A DNA stretch of 5,292 bases, from positions 1 to 5,292 of the forward strand of contig JBASOM010000123.1 of NCBI GenBank assembly GCA_049658265.1. Direction: 5' to 3'. Numbering within the stretch: the stretch's first letter is position 1; every line of letters begins with the position of its first letter. A program made the position numbers and the translations under genes. This DNA is from DTU063 sp001512695. Lineage in GTDB: Bacteria; Bacillota; Thermosediminibacteria; Thermosediminibacterales; Tepidanaerobacteraceae. Below are positions 5,049 through 5,292 of this stretch, piece after piece. A model generated the notes under the pieces. That model ran no database searches. It was given only the letters and a program-made list of their open reading frames with translations, and was not told the DNA's origin.

Positions 5049-5292
5049 ATGAAAGTCAAGATAACAATTGTAACGTTGAAAGAACCGTGTTCTGCCTGTC
5101 TGATTCTAAACAACCTAGTTAAGGAAATAATAGCAAAGCTCCAGAAAAAATTTGACAATCTAGACATTCAATATGTAGAGTTTTCAAATCTCGCCAGGAT
5201 TCATGAGATAGAAGGTTTAGAAGTGGAAAAGTTTCCTGCAATTATTGTAAATGGAGAACAGGTAACCGCTGGTGAATTACCTGATATAAACT
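5049..5292 (+). CDS. thioredoxin-like small protein, N-terminal part (CSAC motif)
   Basis: The reading frame is open from ATG 5049 to the window edge, giving 81 visible residues. It starts with a strand ('KITIVTL') leading to CSAC at residues 14-17 and a helix. A second strand follows ('DIQYVEF'), then 'KFPAIIVNGEQVTAGELP' with the cis-Pro at 63. This is the thioredoxin/glutaredoxin-like fold with a dithiol active site. It resembles in layout the C-terminal domain of the gene before it (TL...CxxC...PxIxxxGxx), so the two may be distant paralogues. No signal peptide or membrane segment is visible, so it is probably cytoplasmic. The true start may be upstream at 5031, where frame stays open but the codon is TTA. 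A partner redox role for the neighbouring methyltransferase-fold protein is inference from adjacency. Confidence 0.72.
   Translation, partial: MKVKITIVTLKEPCSACLILNNLVKEIIAKLQKKFDNLDIQYVEFSNLARIHEIEGLEVEKFPAIIVNGEQVTAGELPDIN

Overview
The window reads as an anaerobic, low-GC Firmicute (Clostridia, possibly Thermoanaerobacterales-like). This is inferred from AT-rich spacers, strong AGGAGG-type ribosome binding sites, heavy use of AGA and ATA codons, and the gene content. All supportable genes lie on the + strand. The species cannot be named from the sequence alone.

Region 1 (1-3534) is the 3' part of an inositol catabolic operon. It does not encode the classical Bacillus IolBCDE route. The genes match the alternative oxidative/hydrolytic route described for Thermotoga maritima. 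They are the end of a zinc-type medium-chain dehydrogenase (iolM, scyllo-inosose 3-dehydrogenase), a creatininase-fold hydrolase (iolN, 3-dehydro-scyllo-inosose hydrolase), a GFO/IDH/MocA inositol 2-dehydrogenase (iolG) and a TIM-barrel keto-sugar epimerase (iolO). The expected flow is myo-inositol -> scyllo-inosose (IolG) -> 3-dehydro-scyllo-inosose (IolM) -> 5-dehydro-L-gluconate (IolN) -> D-tagaturonate (IolO), which then enters hexuronate metabolism encoded elsewhere. The iolM-iolN and iolN-iolG spacers each hold a perfect inverted repeat and a pyrimidine-rich segment complementary to the next gene's ribosome binding site. iolG and iolO are only 10 bases apart. A clear intrinsic terminator follows iolO.

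Region 2 (3535-5292) is a separate transcription unit with its own AT-rich leader and a candidate promoter. Its first gene encodes an unusual two-domain protein. The N-terminal domain is of the uroporphyrinogen decarboxylase/MtaA-CmuA methyltransferase type, and a thioredoxin-like domain with a CAPC motif is fused to its C-terminus. The position of the expected zinc-binding His in the His-x-Cys motif is occupied by Phe. Directly downstream is a second, separate thioredoxin-like protein with a CSAC motif, cut by the window edge. This pairing of a methyltransferase-fold protein with two dithiol domains is the least explained part of the window. Its substrate, and any link to the inositol operon, are unknown.
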